The position numbers were made by a program, and so were the translations under genes. DNA of 64,000 nt from Pseudooceanicola marinus (GTDB taxonomy: Bacteria > Pseudomonadota > Alphaproteobacteria > Rhodobacterales > Rhodobacteraceae), in contig NZ_PGTC01000022.1 of assembly GCF_002786295.1 (NCBI RefSeq), positions 62,001 through 126,000 of the forward strand, written 5' to 3'. The notes under the pieces were generated by a model. It saw nothing but the letters and a program-made list of their open reading frames with translations. It did not search any database and was not told the origin of the DNA. Below, in pieces: positions 1 to 8,713 of this stretch; position 1 is the first letter of the stretch; each line of letters starts with the position of its first letter.

Positions 1-186
1 ATCTCCATCGGCTTGATCTCTCCGCCCGTGGGGATGAACGTCTTCGTGATCAATTCGATCGCGCGGGATGTGAAACTGACCGAGATCTACCGCGGCGTGC
101 TGCCCTTCGTGGCCGCCGACCTAGTGCGCATTCTGGCGTTGTGCCTGTTCCCGGCTCTTGCGCTCTGGCTGCCTGGCACGATGTAG
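1..186 (+). CDS. TRAP transporter large permease (DctM), C-terminal fragment
   Basis: The reading frame is open from the first base and stops at a TAG, giving the last 61 residues of a protein whose start lies outside the window. The residues around the SPPVGMNV motif, followed by ARDVKL, a YRGVLPF segment and a final hydrophobic helix, match the end of DctM-type 12-helix permeases. The intact DctM in this window (24600-25895) ends with the parallel TPPVGMNV and FRGTAPF segments. It would sit in the inner membrane and move an organic acid with Na+ or H+, fed by a periplasmic DctP protein. An aldehyde dehydrogenase follows 35 bp downstream on the same strand, so the two probably share a transcript. 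The substrate cannot be told from this fragment. Confidence 0.85.
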   Translation: MSIGLISPPVGMNVFVINSIARDVKLTEIYRGVLPFVAADLVRILALCLFPALALWLPGTM

Positions 187-221
187 AGAAATGAACAATT
201 GGTTGATGGAGGAGTGAGACC

Positions 222-1682
222 ATGAACGTCCAAAACCCCGGCCTTCGGGCCCCGACGCAGTTCTTCATTGGTGGCAAGTGGGTTGCGCCCAAGGGTGACA
301 AGACGCTGGAGGTAATCTCTCCGGTGACCGAGCAGAAGGTGATGGAGTATCCCGAGGCCTCGACCGCCGACGTGGATGATGCCGTCGCCGCAGCCCGCGA
401 TGCCTTCGACAACGGCCCCTGGCCGCGGATGAGCCCCAAGGAGCGCGCGGGCTACCTGCGCAAGGTGGCCGACAACATCGAGGCGCGTCTGGACGAAATT
501 GCGTCCAGCTGGACCGGCCAGATGGGTGCGCCGATCTCCCTGACGAAGATCCTGGCGCCGCAGAACGTGACCCTGTTCCGCTACTACGCCGACCTGATCG
601 ACAGCAATTCCTACAGCTTCACCGATGAACGCGAACGCGCCGATGGCGGCCGCGTGGTGGTGGCCAAGGAACCCGTCGGCGTCTGCGCTGCGATCACGCC
701 CTGGAACGCGCCGATGGTGCTGCTGACCTACAAGATCGCGGCCGGGCTGGCGGCGGGCTGTACCTTCGTGGCCAAACCCTCGCCCGAAACCCCGCTGGAG
801 GCCTATATCCTGGCCGAGTGCATCGAGGCGGCGGGCCTGCCGGCTGGTGTCTTCAACCTGGTGCCGGCGGCGCGCGAGGTGGGCGACTACCTGGTGCGTC
901 ACACCGACGTGGACAAGGTTGCCTTCACCGGCTCCACCGCGGCGGGCAAGCATATCGCGGCGGTCTGTTCCGAACGGCTGGCGCGCGTCTCGCTGGAACT
1001 GGGCGGCAAGTCGGCGGCGATCCTGCTGGATGATGCCGACTTCGAGGCCGCGCTGCCCTCGCTGATGGTCTACACCATGCCGATCACCGGGCAGGTCTGC
1101 TTCTCTCTGACGCGGATCCTGGTGCCGGAAAGCCGCGCGAAGGAGTTCACCGACCTCTTCGTCGGCGCGGTGAAGGGCATCAAGGTGGGCGACCCCGCCG
1201 ATCCGGCGACCCAGATGGGCCCGCTGGCCATGGGCCGTCAGAAGGAGCGGGTCGAGGGCTACATCAGGGCGGGCCTCGAAGAGGGCGCCAAGATCGCCAC
1301 CGGCGGCGGTACGCCCGAGGGGATGGAGAAAGGCTTCTACTTCGAGCCGACGGTCTTCACCGATGTCACGCCTGAGATGACCATTGCCCGCGAGGAGATC
1401 TTCGGCCCCGTGGTGTCGATCATCACCTACAAGGATGACGAGGACGCCATCGCCAAGGCCAATGCCACGGACTACGGCCTGAACGGTGCGATCTATTCGA
1501 CCGACAGTGAACGCGCCTACCAGATGGCGCGCCGGGTGAAATCGGGCGGTCTGACGATCAACGGCAACATCATCGACCCGACCATGCCCTTCGGTGGCGT
1601 GAAACAGTCGGGCTATGGCCGCGAAGGTGGGATCGAAGGGCTGGACAACTACCTGGAAGGCAAGACCATCCACTTCGCCTGA
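222..1682 (+). CDS. NAD(P)-dependent aldehyde dehydrogenase
   Basis: This is a full-length (486 aa) member of the aldehyde dehydrogenase superfamily, which oxidises aldehydes to carboxylic acids with NAD(P)+. The landmarks are in the right order: the ITPWNAP cofactor-fold motif near residue 159, FTGST near 235, the general-base glutamate in LELGGK (E259), and the catalytic cysteine in GQVC (C293). The EEIFGPV motif lies near residue 390. The usual catalytic context is GQ-C-S/C-A; here the residue after the cysteine is Phe, which is within family variation. The start follows a GGAGG-type ribosome site. Its position behind a TRAP permease gene suggests it oxidises an aldehyde formed from the imported acid or a related compound. 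The exact substrate is unknown. Confidence 0.9.
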   Translation: MNVQNPGLRAPTQFFIGGKWVAPKGDKTLEVISPVTEQKVMEYPEASTADVDDAVAAARDAFDNGPWPRMSPKERAGYLRKVADNIEARLDEIASSWTGQMGAPISLTKILAPQNVTLFRYYADLIDSNSYSFTDERERADGGRVVVAKEPVGVCAAITPWNAPMVLLTYKIAAGLAAGCTFVAKPSPETPLEAYILAECIEAAGLPAGVFNLVPAAREVGDYLVRHTDVDKVAFTGSTAAGKHIAAVCSERLARVSLELGGKSAAILLDDADFEAALPSLMVYTMPITGQVCFSLTRILVPESRAKEFTDLFVGAVKGIKVGDPADPATQMGPLAMGRQKERVEGYIRAGLEEGAKIATGGGTPEGMEKGFYFEPTVFTDVTPEMTIAREEIFGPVVSIITYKDDEDAIAKANATDYGLNGAIYSTDSERAYQMARRVKSGGLTINGNIIDPTMPFGGVKQSGYGREGGIEGLDNYLEGKTIHFA

Positions 1683-1704
1683 TCCCGGGGCCCAAATGAC
1701 GAGG

Positions 1705-1733
1705 ACGCCCGCCCCGAAAGGGGCGGGCGTTTG
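1705..1733 (+). terminator. Rho-independent terminator after the aldehyde dehydrogenase gene
   Basis: A perfect 11-bp stem (1705-1715 with 1720-1730) closes on a GAAA tetraloop and is followed by a short T stretch. It lies 22 bp past the stop codon of the aldehyde dehydrogenase and separates this operon from the convergent polyol operon. Confidence 0.85.
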
Positions 1734-1758
1734 CGTGTCTGTGGTCCCATGGGGCGGC

Positions 1759-3252
1759 TCAGGCCGCTGCGTCGCCGGCCAGGTAGGCCGCCAGCGCGGC
1801 TTCGGTGCCCTCGGCCCAGATCATCCGCAGCCAGCGATCAAAGGCCTCGGCGAAACGGGGCGTCCTGGCCAGGTCGCCATAGGTCGCGGGCTGGGCCAGC
1901 CAGGCGGCGGGCCTGTCGCGCGCGATCAGGGCCGTGGCGCGCAGCTGATCCCAGTGGGGGTCGTTGGGGGCGATCTTGCTACCATCCTCGCGGGTGCCTT
2001 CGCACATCCGCGCCCAGAGCGCCTCGACCAGGGCCAGCCCTTCGACCGGGGCGTCCTTGTCCAGCGCGTCGCGCAGGATCGGCAGGACGAAGCCCGCGTG
2101 CCGCGATGATCCGTCGAAGGCGACACGACGGGTGGTGTCGCGGATCGCGGGGTTGGCGAAGCGGGTTTCGATCAGCTGCATGTAGGCCGCAGGCGTCATG
2201 CCGGGCACGGGCGCCACATGCGGCACGATCTCCGTGGTCTCGACCCGGCGCCAGAAGGGGGCGATGCGGGGATCGTTCATGCAGTCGTCGATGGTGGCGC
2301 AGCCCAGCAGTTCGCCGGCGTTGGCCAGCACCTGATGCCCGGCGTTGAGGATGCGGATCTTCATCGCCTCGTAGTCATGCACGTCGTCGGTGAAGGTCGC
2401 GCCGACCTTGTCCCAGGGCGGGCGCCCGGCGCAGAAGGCATCCTCGATCACCCACTGGCGGAAGTTCTCATGCGTCACCGGCGCCGCGTCCTCAATGCCG
2501 AAGGCGCGGGCGGCCTCGATCTCTGCCGGGCCGGTGGCGGGCACGATGCAGTCGACCATGGAGTTGGGGAAGGTGCAGGCCCCCTCGATCCAGGCGGCCA
2601 AGTCAGGGTCGGACAGGCGCGCCAGGCCGACGACCGCGTCCCGGGTGATGGCGCCGTTGCCGCGCAGGTTGTCACAGCTTTGCACGGTGAAGGAGCCGTG
2701 GCCCGCCGCGCGCCGCAGGCGCAGGGCCGCGACGATGGCGCCGAAGGCGGTGCGGGGCGTGTCGGGGTGGGCCGCGTCATGGGCGATGTCGGGATGGGTC
2801 GGGTCGAAGTGGCCGGTCGAGGGGTTCACGAAATAGCCGCCCTCGGTCACCGTCAGCGACACGATGCGGATCGCGGGATCGGCCATCTGCGCGATCAGCG
2901 GCGCATTGTCCGGGGCGACGGGCAGGAAGTCGATCATCGCGCCGCAGACCTCGGCACTGGTGCCCTCGGGGCTCAATTCGATCAGCGTGGTCAGGCAATC
3001 CTGCGCCAGAAGGCGGTCGCGCATGGCGGCATCGCCGGGGCGGACGCCCGCGCCGATGATGGCCCAGTCCTGGGCCAGCCCCTGCTGCATCAGGCGGTGC
3101 AGATACCAGGCCTGGTGGGCGCGGTGAAAGTTGCCGGTGCCGATATGAACGATGCCGGGGCTGAGGTCGGCCAGGTCATAGCCGGGCCGGGCGATATCCT
3201 CGGGCAGGGTGCCAAGCATGGCACGGCCGAGGCGGACGGGGTCCTGGGTCAT
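1759..3252 (-). CDS. mtlK: Mannitol 2-dehydrogenase (long-chain polyol dehydrogenase family)
   Basis: This 497-aa enzyme belongs to the mannitol dehydrogenase / fructuronate reductase family, which oxidises D-mannitol (often also arabinitol or sorbitol) to the ketose with NAD+. It has the N-terminal GTGNFHRAHQ dinucleotide-binding segment and the family signature K-x-x-x-L-N-x-x-H (KIRILNAGH), which holds the active-site lysine. The length is typical. It is the last gene of the smoEFGK operon, 27 bp after the ATPase gene. In Rhodobacter the mtlK gene occupies a similar place after smoK and smoS. A separate short-chain sorbitol dehydrogenase (smoS) and a xylulokinase are not present here. Fructuronate reductase is the main alternative, but the transporter context favours mannitol. 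Confidence 0.88.
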   Translation of the reverse strand: MTQDPVRLGRAMLGTLPEDIARPGYDLADLSPGIVHIGTGNFHRAHQAWYLHRLMQQGLAQDWAIIGAGVRPGDAAMRDRLLAQDCLTTLIELSPEGTSAEVCGAMIDFLPVAPDNAPLIAQMADPAIRIVSLTVTEGGYFVNPSTGHFDPTHPDIAHDAAHPDTPRTAFGAIVAALRLRRAAGHGSFTVQSCDNLRGNGAITRDAVVGLARLSDPDLAAWIEGACTFPNSMVDCIVPATGPAEIEAARAFGIEDAAPVTHENFRQWVIEDAFCAGRPPWDKVGATFTDDVHDYEAMKIRILNAGHQVLANAGELLGCATIDDCMNDPRIAPFWRRVETTEIVPHVAPVPGMTPAAYMQLIETRFANPAIRDTTRRVAFDGSSRHAGFVLPILRDALDKDAPVEGLALVEALWARMCEGTREDGSKIAPNDPHWDQLRATALIARDRPAAWLAQPATYGDLARTPRFAEAFDRWLRMIWAEGTEAALAAYLAGDAAA

Positions 3253-3279
3253 GATGTGGGTCCTTCCTGGCCTCTTGCC

Positions 3280-4281
3280 TCAGTCGATCCGCAGACCCTG
3301 GGCGTCGAAGCGATGGAACAGATCCTCGCGCGGGGCCAGAGACACCCGGTCGCCGTGGCGCAACCCGACCTCGCCCGTGGCGCGCACGGTCACGGTTTCG
3401 GCCAGACCGGTGTCATGGACATGCAGGAAGGTGTCGGAGCCCAGGTGTTCGGCCACGCCCACGTTGCCCGACCAGGGCCCGCTGTCGACCACGTCGATAT
3501 GTTCGGGACGGATGCCGATGGTATGGGCGTTCTGCGCTGCCGCCACCTCGCCTTCCAGCAGGTTCATCTTCGGCGAGCCGATGAAGCCCGCGACGAAGAG
3601 GTTGCGGGGGCTGCGGTAAAGCTCCAGCGGCGATCCCACCTGTTCGATATTGCCGGCGCGCAGCACGACGATCTTGTCGGCCATGGTCATCGCCTCGACC
3701 TGGTCGTGGGTGACGTAGATCATCGTCGTTTTCAGCTTAGCGTGCAGCTCGCCGATCTCCATCCGCATGCCGACGCGCAGGGCGGCGTCGAGGTTCGACA
3801 GCGGCTCATCAAAGAGGAAGGCGGCGGGTTCACGCACGATGGCGCGGCCGATGGCGACCCGCTGGCGCTGACCGCCCGACAGCTGGCCGGGGCGCCGGTC
3901 CAGGTAATCGGTGAGGTTCAGCGCCTTGGCCGCGGCCTCGATCCGCTTGTCCTGTTCGGCCTTCGGCACGCCGGCCATCTTCATCGGGAAGGCGATGTTG
4001 CGGCGCACGGACATATGCGGGTAGAGCGCGTAGCTCTGGAACACCATGGCCAGCCCGCGCCGCGCCGGCGGGGTGGAGGAGGCATCGGTGCCGTCGATGC
4101 GGATCGCCCCGGAGGAGATGTCCTCCAGCCCCGCGATCAGGCGCAGCAGGGTGGATTTGCCGCAGCCCGACGGGCCGACGAAGACGCAGAACTCTCCGTC
4201 CTCGATGGTCAGGTCCAGGGGCGGAATGACCTGGACGTCGCCGAAGGACTTGGTGACTTGCTCGAGCGTGATCTGTCCCAT
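3280..4281 (-). CDS. smoK: Sorbitol/mannitol ABC transporter ATP-binding protein
   Basis: This 333-aa protein is a MalK/UgpC-type ATPase that energises sugar import at the cytoplasmic face. It shows Walker A (GPSGCGKS, about residues 36-43), Q-loop FQSYALYP, the LSGGQRQR signature, Walker [12 protein letters not shown] and the H-loop VTHDQ. A C-terminal TOBE-type regulatory region carries IRPEH. It starts 12 bp after the permease gene smoG and is followed by mannitol dehydrogenase, so it belongs to the polyol operon. The length matches the family. Confidence 0.9.
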   Translation of the reverse strand: MGQITLEQVTKSFGDVQVIPPLDLTIEDGEFCVFVGPSGCGKSTLLRLIAGLEDISSGAIRIDGTDASSTPPARRGLAMVFQSYALYPHMSVRRNIAFPMKMAGVPKAEQDKRIEAAAKALNLTDYLDRRPGQLSGGQRQRVAIGRAIVREPAAFLFDEPLSNLDAALRVGMRMEIGELHAKLKTTMIYVTHDQVEAMTMADKIVVLRAGNIEQVGSPLELYRSPRNLFVAGFIGSPKMNLLEGEVAAAQNAHTIGIRPEHIDVVDSGPWSGNVGVAEHLGSDTFLHVHDTGLAETVTVRATGEVGLRHGDRVSLAPREDLFHRFDAQGLRID

Positions 4282-4293
4282 TGAACTGTTCCT

Positions 4294-5124
4294 TTACTTG
4301 ACGGCGCCGAAGGTCAGGCCGCGCACGAGTTGCTTCTGGCTGAACCAGCCGAGGATGAGGATGGGGGCGATGGCCATGGTCGAGGCCGCCGAAAGTTTCG
4401 CGTAGAAGAGGCCCTCGGGGCTGGAGTAGCTGGCGATGAAGGCCGTCAGCGGGGCGGCATTGGCCGCCGTCAGGTTCAGCGTCCAGAAGGCCTCGTTCCA
4501 GGCGAGGATGAAGTTCAGCAGCAGGGTCGAGGCGATGCCGGGCACGGCCATGGGCGTGAGGACATAGAGGATCTCCTCCTTCAGCCCGGCCCCGTCCATG
4601 CGCGCGGCTTCCAGGATCTCGCCCGGGATTTCGCGGAAGTAGGTGTAGAGCATCCAGACGATGATCGGCAGGTTGATCAGCATCAGGATCGCCACCAGCG
4701 CCGCGCGGCTGTCCAGCAGGCCGAAGCGGATGCAGATCAGGTAGATCGGGTAAAGGACACCCACGGCGGGCAGCATCTTGGTGGACAGCATCCACAGCAG
4801 GATGTCCTTGGTCCGCTTGCTGGGCACGAAGGCCATGGACCAGGCGGCGGGCACGGCGATGATGACGCCGAGGATGGTGGAGCCCCCCGCCAGGATGACC
4901 GAGTTCCACAGGAAGCGCATGTAGTCGGAGCGTTCCTGCACCACGCGGTAATTCTCCAGCGTCCAGTCGAAGCCGAGGAAGATCGGCGGATCCGCGATCG
5001 CCTGGGCCTCGGTCTTGAAGCTGGTGAGGATCGTCCAGAGGATCGGGAAGAAGATCAGCAGACCGATGCCCCAGGCGGCGGCGGTGGCGATGGTCTTGCG
5101 GCGGGTCGAGACGGCACGGGCCAT
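4294..5124 (-). CDS. smoG: Sorbitol/mannitol ABC transporter permease
   Basis: This 276-aa inner-membrane permease belongs to the MalG-type family of carbohydrate ABC importers. It has about six hydrophobic segments, and a cytoplasmic EAA loop (EAARMDGAGLKEEI, about residue 191) that docks to the ATPase. It ends in the G-L-T-F-G-A-V-K tail usual for this subunit. It lies 13 bp downstream of smoF in the order binding protein - permease - permease - ATPase - dehydrogenase seen in Rhodobacter. Confidence 0.88.
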   Translation of the reverse strand: MARAVSTRRKTIATAAAWGIGLLIFFPILWTILTSFKTEAQAIADPPIFLGFDWTLENYRVVQERSDYMRFLWNSVILAGGSTILGVIIAVPAAWSMAFVPSKRTKDILLWMLSTKMLPAVGVLYPIYLICIRFGLLDSRAALVAILMLINLPIIVWMLYTYFREIPGEILEAARMDGAGLKEEILYVLTPMAVPGIASTLLLNFILAWNEAFWTLNLTAANAAPLTAFIASYSSPEGLFYAKLSAASTMAIAPILILGWFSQKQLVRGLTFGAVK

Positions 5125-5137
5125 GGGCGGGATCTCC

Positions 5138-6004
5138 TCAGCGGTCCAGGTTCTTGCCGACGATGCGCATCAGGAAGATGGCGACGATATTGGCGAGGAT
5201 GATGGCGTAGACGCCGCCTGCGCTGCCCAGGCCCACGTTCTGGCTCTCCAGCACGCGCTGGAAGATCAGGTAGGTTAGGGTGCGGGTGCCGAAGGCGCCG
5301 CCGGTGGTCACGAAGATCTCGGCGAAGATCGACAGCAGGAAGATCGTCTGGATCAGCAGCACGATGGTGATGGCGCGGCCCAGGTGCGGCAGGATGATGT
5401 AGGTGAAGCGCGACAGCGGGCTGGCCCCGTCCATCTCCGCTGCCTCCAGCTGTTCGCGGTCCAGCGACTGCACGGCGGTCAGCAGGATCAGCGTGGCGAA
5501 GGGCAGCCATTGCCAGGAGACGATCATCACGATCGAGGTGGTGGGCACCTCGGACAGCCAGGCTATGGGATCGGCCCCGAATAAGCGCCACAGGTGCGCC
5601 AGCAGGCCGTTGGTGGGATCCATGAACATGTTCTTCCACACCAGCGCCGAGACGGTGGGCATGACGAAGAAGGGGGCGATGACCAGGATGCGCACGATGC
5701 CCTGGCCCCACATCGGCTGATCCAGCAGCAGGGCCAGCAGGACGCCCAGAACGATGGTGATGACGAGGACGCCGCCGACGATCACCAGCGTCGTCTGCAC
5801 GCTGGGCCAGAAGGCGGAAGAGGTCACGAAGCGGGTGAAGTTGTCGAAGCCCGCCCACCCCAAGTCGCCGCCTCGCAGCGGCAGGTAGCGGCGGAAGGAG
5901 AACCACAGCGTCATGGTCAGAGGCACCAGCATCCAGCCCAGAAGCAGGATCACGGCGGGGGCCATCATCAGGCGCGCGGCAGAGCGGGAATGCTGGGTGG
6001 CCAT
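5138..6004 (-). CDS. smoF: Sorbitol/mannitol ABC transporter permease
   Basis: This 288-aa membrane protein belongs to the MalF-type permease group. It has an N-terminal hydrophobic segment (MMAPAVILLLGWMLVPLTM), several further membrane spans and an EAA loop (EAAEMDGASPLSRF) near residue 208. It pairs with SmoG to form the channel. A long GC-rich hairpin (6067-6094) lies between it and the binding-protein gene, so permease expression is probably lower than that of the binding protein. Confidence 0.88.
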   Translation of the reverse strand: MATQHSRSAARLMMAPAVILLLGWMLVPLTMTLWFSFRRYLPLRGGDLGWAGFDNFTRFVTSSAFWPSVQTTLVIVGGVLVITIVLGVLLALLLDQPMWGQGIVRILVIAPFFVMPTVSALVWKNMFMDPTNGLLAHLWRLFGADPIAWLSEVPTTSIVMIVSWQWLPFATLILLTAVQSLDREQLEAAEMDGASPLSRFTYIILPHLGRAITIVLLIQTIFLLSIFAEIFVTTGGAFGTRTLTYLIFQRVLESQNVGLGSAGGVYAIILANIVAIFLMRIVGKNLDR

Positions 6005-6066
6005 CGGGGAAGCCTTTCCGGTCAGGCGTTTTGCCTGGCTCGCAGTTGGTCGGGAACGTCAGGGGA

Positions 6067-6094
6067 CGCGGGCGGCGGGGTCACGCCGCCCGCG
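6067..6094 (-). promoter_or_regulatory. Intercistronic hairpin between smoE and smoF
   Basis: A perfect 11-bp GC stem (6067-6077 with 6084-6094) with a 6-base loop lies between the binding-protein stop and the permease start. No U-run follows in the direction of transcription. A small second inverted repeat (CGTC-4 nt-GACG, 6058-6069) overlaps its downstream edge. This fits partial termination or 3'-end protection of the smoE message rather than a full terminator. Confidence 0.6.
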
Positions 6095-6106
6095 GGAAGG
6101 CCGGGC

Positions 6107-7417
6107 TCAGTAGCCGGCGGCTTCCATTTCTTCCTGGGTGATGGCCTGGGCCTTCTCCAGTGCCTCGTCGACCGACTGCTGGCCGGCATAGACCGCGGAG
6201 AACTCCTGGCTCACCTGGGTGCCGATGCCCGCAAACTCGGGGATCGCGACGAACTGCACGCCGACGTAGGGCACCGGATCGACCGTCGGGTTGGTCGGAT
6301 CGGCGGCCTCGATCGAGTTCAGCGTCATCTCGGCGAAGGGCACTTCCTGGTATTCGGGCGTCTCATAGAGAGAGGTCCGCGCACCCGGGGGCACGTTGGC
6401 CCAGCCTTCGTTCTCGGCCACCAGCTCGATGTAGTCCTTCGAGGTTGCCCATTCGATGAACTGCTTGGCCGCGTCTGCCTTCTGCGTGCCGGCCGGGATG
6501 CCGAGCGCCCAGGCCCAGAGCCAGTTGCCGCGCTTCTCGACGCCTTCCTTGTTCGGCGCCAGGGCGAAACCGACTTGGTCGGCCACGGCGGACTCCTCGG
6601 GGTTGGTCACGAAGGAGGCCGCCACGGTGGCGTCGATCCACATGCCACACTTGCCTTGCTGGAACAGCGACAGGTTTTCGTTGAAGCCGTTGGTGGCGTA
6701 GCCGGCGGGGCCGGATTCGTTCATCATGTCGGTGAAGAAGGACAGCGTTTCCTTCCACTCCGGCTGATCGAACTGCGGGGTCCAGTCCTCGTCGAACCAG
6801 CGCGCGCCGAAGGAGTTGGACATGGCGGTGATGAGGGCGCCACCCTCGCCCCAGCCGGCCTTGCCGCGCAGGCAGATGCCGTTGATGTCGTTGGCGTCGT
6901 CATCCATCGCGGCGGCGGCCTCGCGGATGAACTCCCAGGTGGGGGCGTCGGGCATTTCCATCCCGGCCTTTTCCATCAGGTCGGTGCGGTACATGATCAT
7001 CGAGCTTTCGCCGTAGAAGGGCGCCGCGTAGAGCGTGCCGTCATGGCTCAGGCCGTCGCGCATGGCGGGCAGGATGTCGTCGACGTCATACTCTTCCGAC
7101 AGGTCATCCAGCGGCACCAGCCAGCCGTTCGCACCCCAGATCGGGGTTTCGTACATGCCGATGGTCATGATGTCGAACTGGCCACCCTTGGTGGTGATGT
7201 CGGTGGTGACGCGCTGACGCAGCACGTTCTCCTCCAGCGTGACCCATTCCACGCCGATGCCGGTCTCTTCGGTGAACTGGTCGGTGTAACCCTGCATGCG
7301 GATCATGTCGCCGTTGTTTACGGTGGCGATGGTGATCGTGGTGTCCTGTGCAAAGGCGGCAGCAGCCGAGCACAGGGTAAGCGCCGTGGTGGCGCCGAGA
7401 ACGCGCTTCAGTGACAT
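6107..7417 (-). CDS. smoE: Sorbitol/mannitol ABC transporter substrate-binding protein
   Basis: This 436-aa periplasmic binding protein (family 1 solute-binding proteins) carries a Sec signal peptide with positive residues MSLKR, a hydrophobic core and an AFA-Q-type cleavage site around residue 23. The body has the features of polyol-binding SmoE/MtlE proteins. The chosen start at 7417 has a strong AGGGAGG ribosome site; the longer open frame upstream would destroy the signal peptide. It is the first gene of the polyol operon. A 14-bp LacI-type operator (7490-7503) lies about 70 bp upstream. Confidence 0.88.
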   Translation of the reverse strand: MSLKRVLGATTALTLCSAAAAFAQDTTITIATVNNGDMIRMQGYTDQFTEETGIGVEWVTLEENVLRQRVTTDITTKGGQFDIMTIGMYETPIWGANGWLVPLDDLSEEYDVDDILPAMRDGLSHDGTLYAAPFYGESSMIMYRTDLMEKAGMEMPDAPTWEFIREAAAAMDDDANDINGICLRGKAGWGEGGALITAMSNSFGARWFDEDWTPQFDQPEWKETLSFFTDMMNESGPAGYATNGFNENLSLFQQGKCGMWIDATVAASFVTNPEESAVADQVGFALAPNKEGVEKRGNWLWAWALGIPAGTQKADAAKQFIEWATSKDYIELVAENEGWANVPPGARTSLYETPEYQEVPFAEMTLNSIEAADPTNPTVDPVPYVGVQFVAIPEFAGIGTQVSQEFSAVYAGQQSVDEALEKAQAITQEEMEAAGY

Positions 7418-7489
7418 CCGTATCCTCCCTGAATTGGATGTGATGCCAGTAGCGGTAGGCCAATGCACAGATTCGCGTCAACCTAAAAT

Positions 7490-7503
7490 TTTACGCGCGA
7501 AAA
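7490..7503. promoter_or_regulatory. LacI-family operator upstream of smoE
   Basis: The 14-mer TTTACGCGCGAAAA is palindromic at six of seven base pairs with a central CG step, typical of LacI-family sites. It sits in the 87-bp gap between the regulator stop codon and smoE. An exact copy lies in front of the regulator gene at 8573-8586. Confidence 0.75.
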
Positions 7504-7504
7504 G

Positions 7505-8536
7505 TTATGCGGACTTGCGAAGAACCAGGGTGCCGTCGAAAAGCGTGGAGATTTTCGCCTCCGGGCGGGCCCCTTCGGCGATGATTTCCAGAAGCTTTTC
7601 AAGGCTGCGCCCGGTGATCCGGTCATAGTCCTGCGACACGGTGGTCAGGGCCGGGCAGGTGAAGCGGGCCACCGGGTGGTCGTCGTGCCCGGCGATGCGC
7701 ATGGCGTGGCCGTCGCCGATGCCGACGCGCAGACCCTGCTCGTAGGCGGCGGCGAGGAAGCCGATGGCCAGACGGTCGTTGGAGCACAGCACCGTGTTGG
7801 TGGGCAGGGCGCGCTCTTCGATCATCCGGGTGGCCTCGCGGTGAGCGATCTCCTCGAAGGCCCAGCCGGTGCCCTCGGCCACCAGCAGCATCGGTTCGTG
7901 ACCCAGGCGGCGCATCGTGTCCTCGTAGACCGCGCGCCGCTTGTTGGCGTTCGGATTGGGGGCGTTGCGCATCTCGAAAAGGGCCGGTGGCTCGCCGGTT
8001 TGGGAGAGATATTCCACAATGACCCCAGTGCTTTGGACATAGTTTGTGCCGAACATCGCGTCACCCACATCCTCGACGTCGCAGTCAAAGAGGACGGTCG
8101 GCACATCACGGCAGAAGGCGTCCAGCGCCTCGCGCCGCGACAGGCGTCCGATGGGGCCCAGCAGGACGCCGGCAGGGCGGATGCCGCGCAGGCTTTCGAG
8201 GTTCGCGATCTCGCGGTCCGGTTCCCCGTGGGAGCTGAGCAGGATCGGGTTGTACCCCGCCGAGGTGCAGAGCATTTCGAGGCTCCGCGCCATCTCGGCA
8301 AAGAAGGGGTCTGCGAGGAAGGGGACCACGATGCCGATGTTGCGCGTCAGGTGGCGGTTCTGGTTGATGGCGTGAACATTGGGCGTGTACTCGTAGCGTT
8401 CCAGCGCCGCCTCGATGCGGACCCTGGTGGATTGCCGCACCGAAGTCGGGTCGTTGAAATACTTCGACAATGTGGGACGGGAAATGCCGCTGACCGTGGC
8501 CAGCTCCTCCATCGTGCGAACTCTTTCCTGACCCAT
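7505..8536 (-). CDS. LacI-family transcriptional regulator of the polyol operon
   Basis: This 343-aa protein has an N-terminal LacI helix-turn-helix (TMEELATVSGISRPTLSKYF, about residues 8-27) with a hinge helix, followed by a periplasmic-binding-protein-like sensor domain (NIGIVVPFLADPFF onward). It would bind a polyol or its product and release DNA. It lies immediately upstream of smoE on the same strand. The identical operators in front of itself and of smoE point to control of the operon and autoregulation. The C-terminus ends just before the smoE operator. Confidence 0.88.
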   Translation of the reverse strand: MGQERVRTMEELATVSGISRPTLSKYFNDPTSVRQSTRVRIEAALERYEYTPNVHAINQNRHLTRNIGIVVPFLADPFFAEMARSLEMLCTSAGYNPILLSSHGEPDREIANLESLRGIRPAGVLLGPIGRLSRREALDAFCRDVPTVLFDCDVEDVGDAMFGTNYVQSTGVIVEYLSQTGEPPALFEMRNAPNPNANKRRAVYEDTMRRLGHEPMLLVAEGTGWAFEEIAHREATRMIEERALPTNTVLCSNDRLAIGFLAAAYEQGLRVGIGDGHAMRIAGHDDHPVARFTCPALTTVSQDYDRITGRSLEKLLEIIAEGARPEAKISTLFDGTLVLRKSA

Positions 8537-8572
8537 TCAGCCGTCCCTGACCGCGTCTGCGGTTTTAGTAAG

Positions 8573-8586
8573 TTTACGCGCGAAAA
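8573..8586. promoter_or_regulatory. LacI-family operator upstream of the polyol regulator gene
   Basis: This is an exact copy of the 14-mer at 7490-7503 and lies 37 bp upstream of the regulator start codon. It is the expected place for autorepression. The rest of the 177-bp gap up to the molybdoenzyme stop codon shows no gene. Confidence 0.75.
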
Positions 8587-8713
8587 TAATTGACGCGCAT
8601 GTGATTCATGTCAACGGGGCAGCGCCGCGGCCCTGCCACAGCCGCCCCGCCATCCCTTCAGGCGGGTTCATAGCACGAACTGGGACGGTCGCACCCCTCG
8701 CCGCGCGCACGGG

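Noticed and set aside
2218-4284. 688-codon open frame on the plus strand
   Set aside because: It is the complement of the mtlK and smoK genes; its composition is rich in His/Gly/Asp/Arg as is usual for antisense frames in high-GC DNA, and it has no motif.
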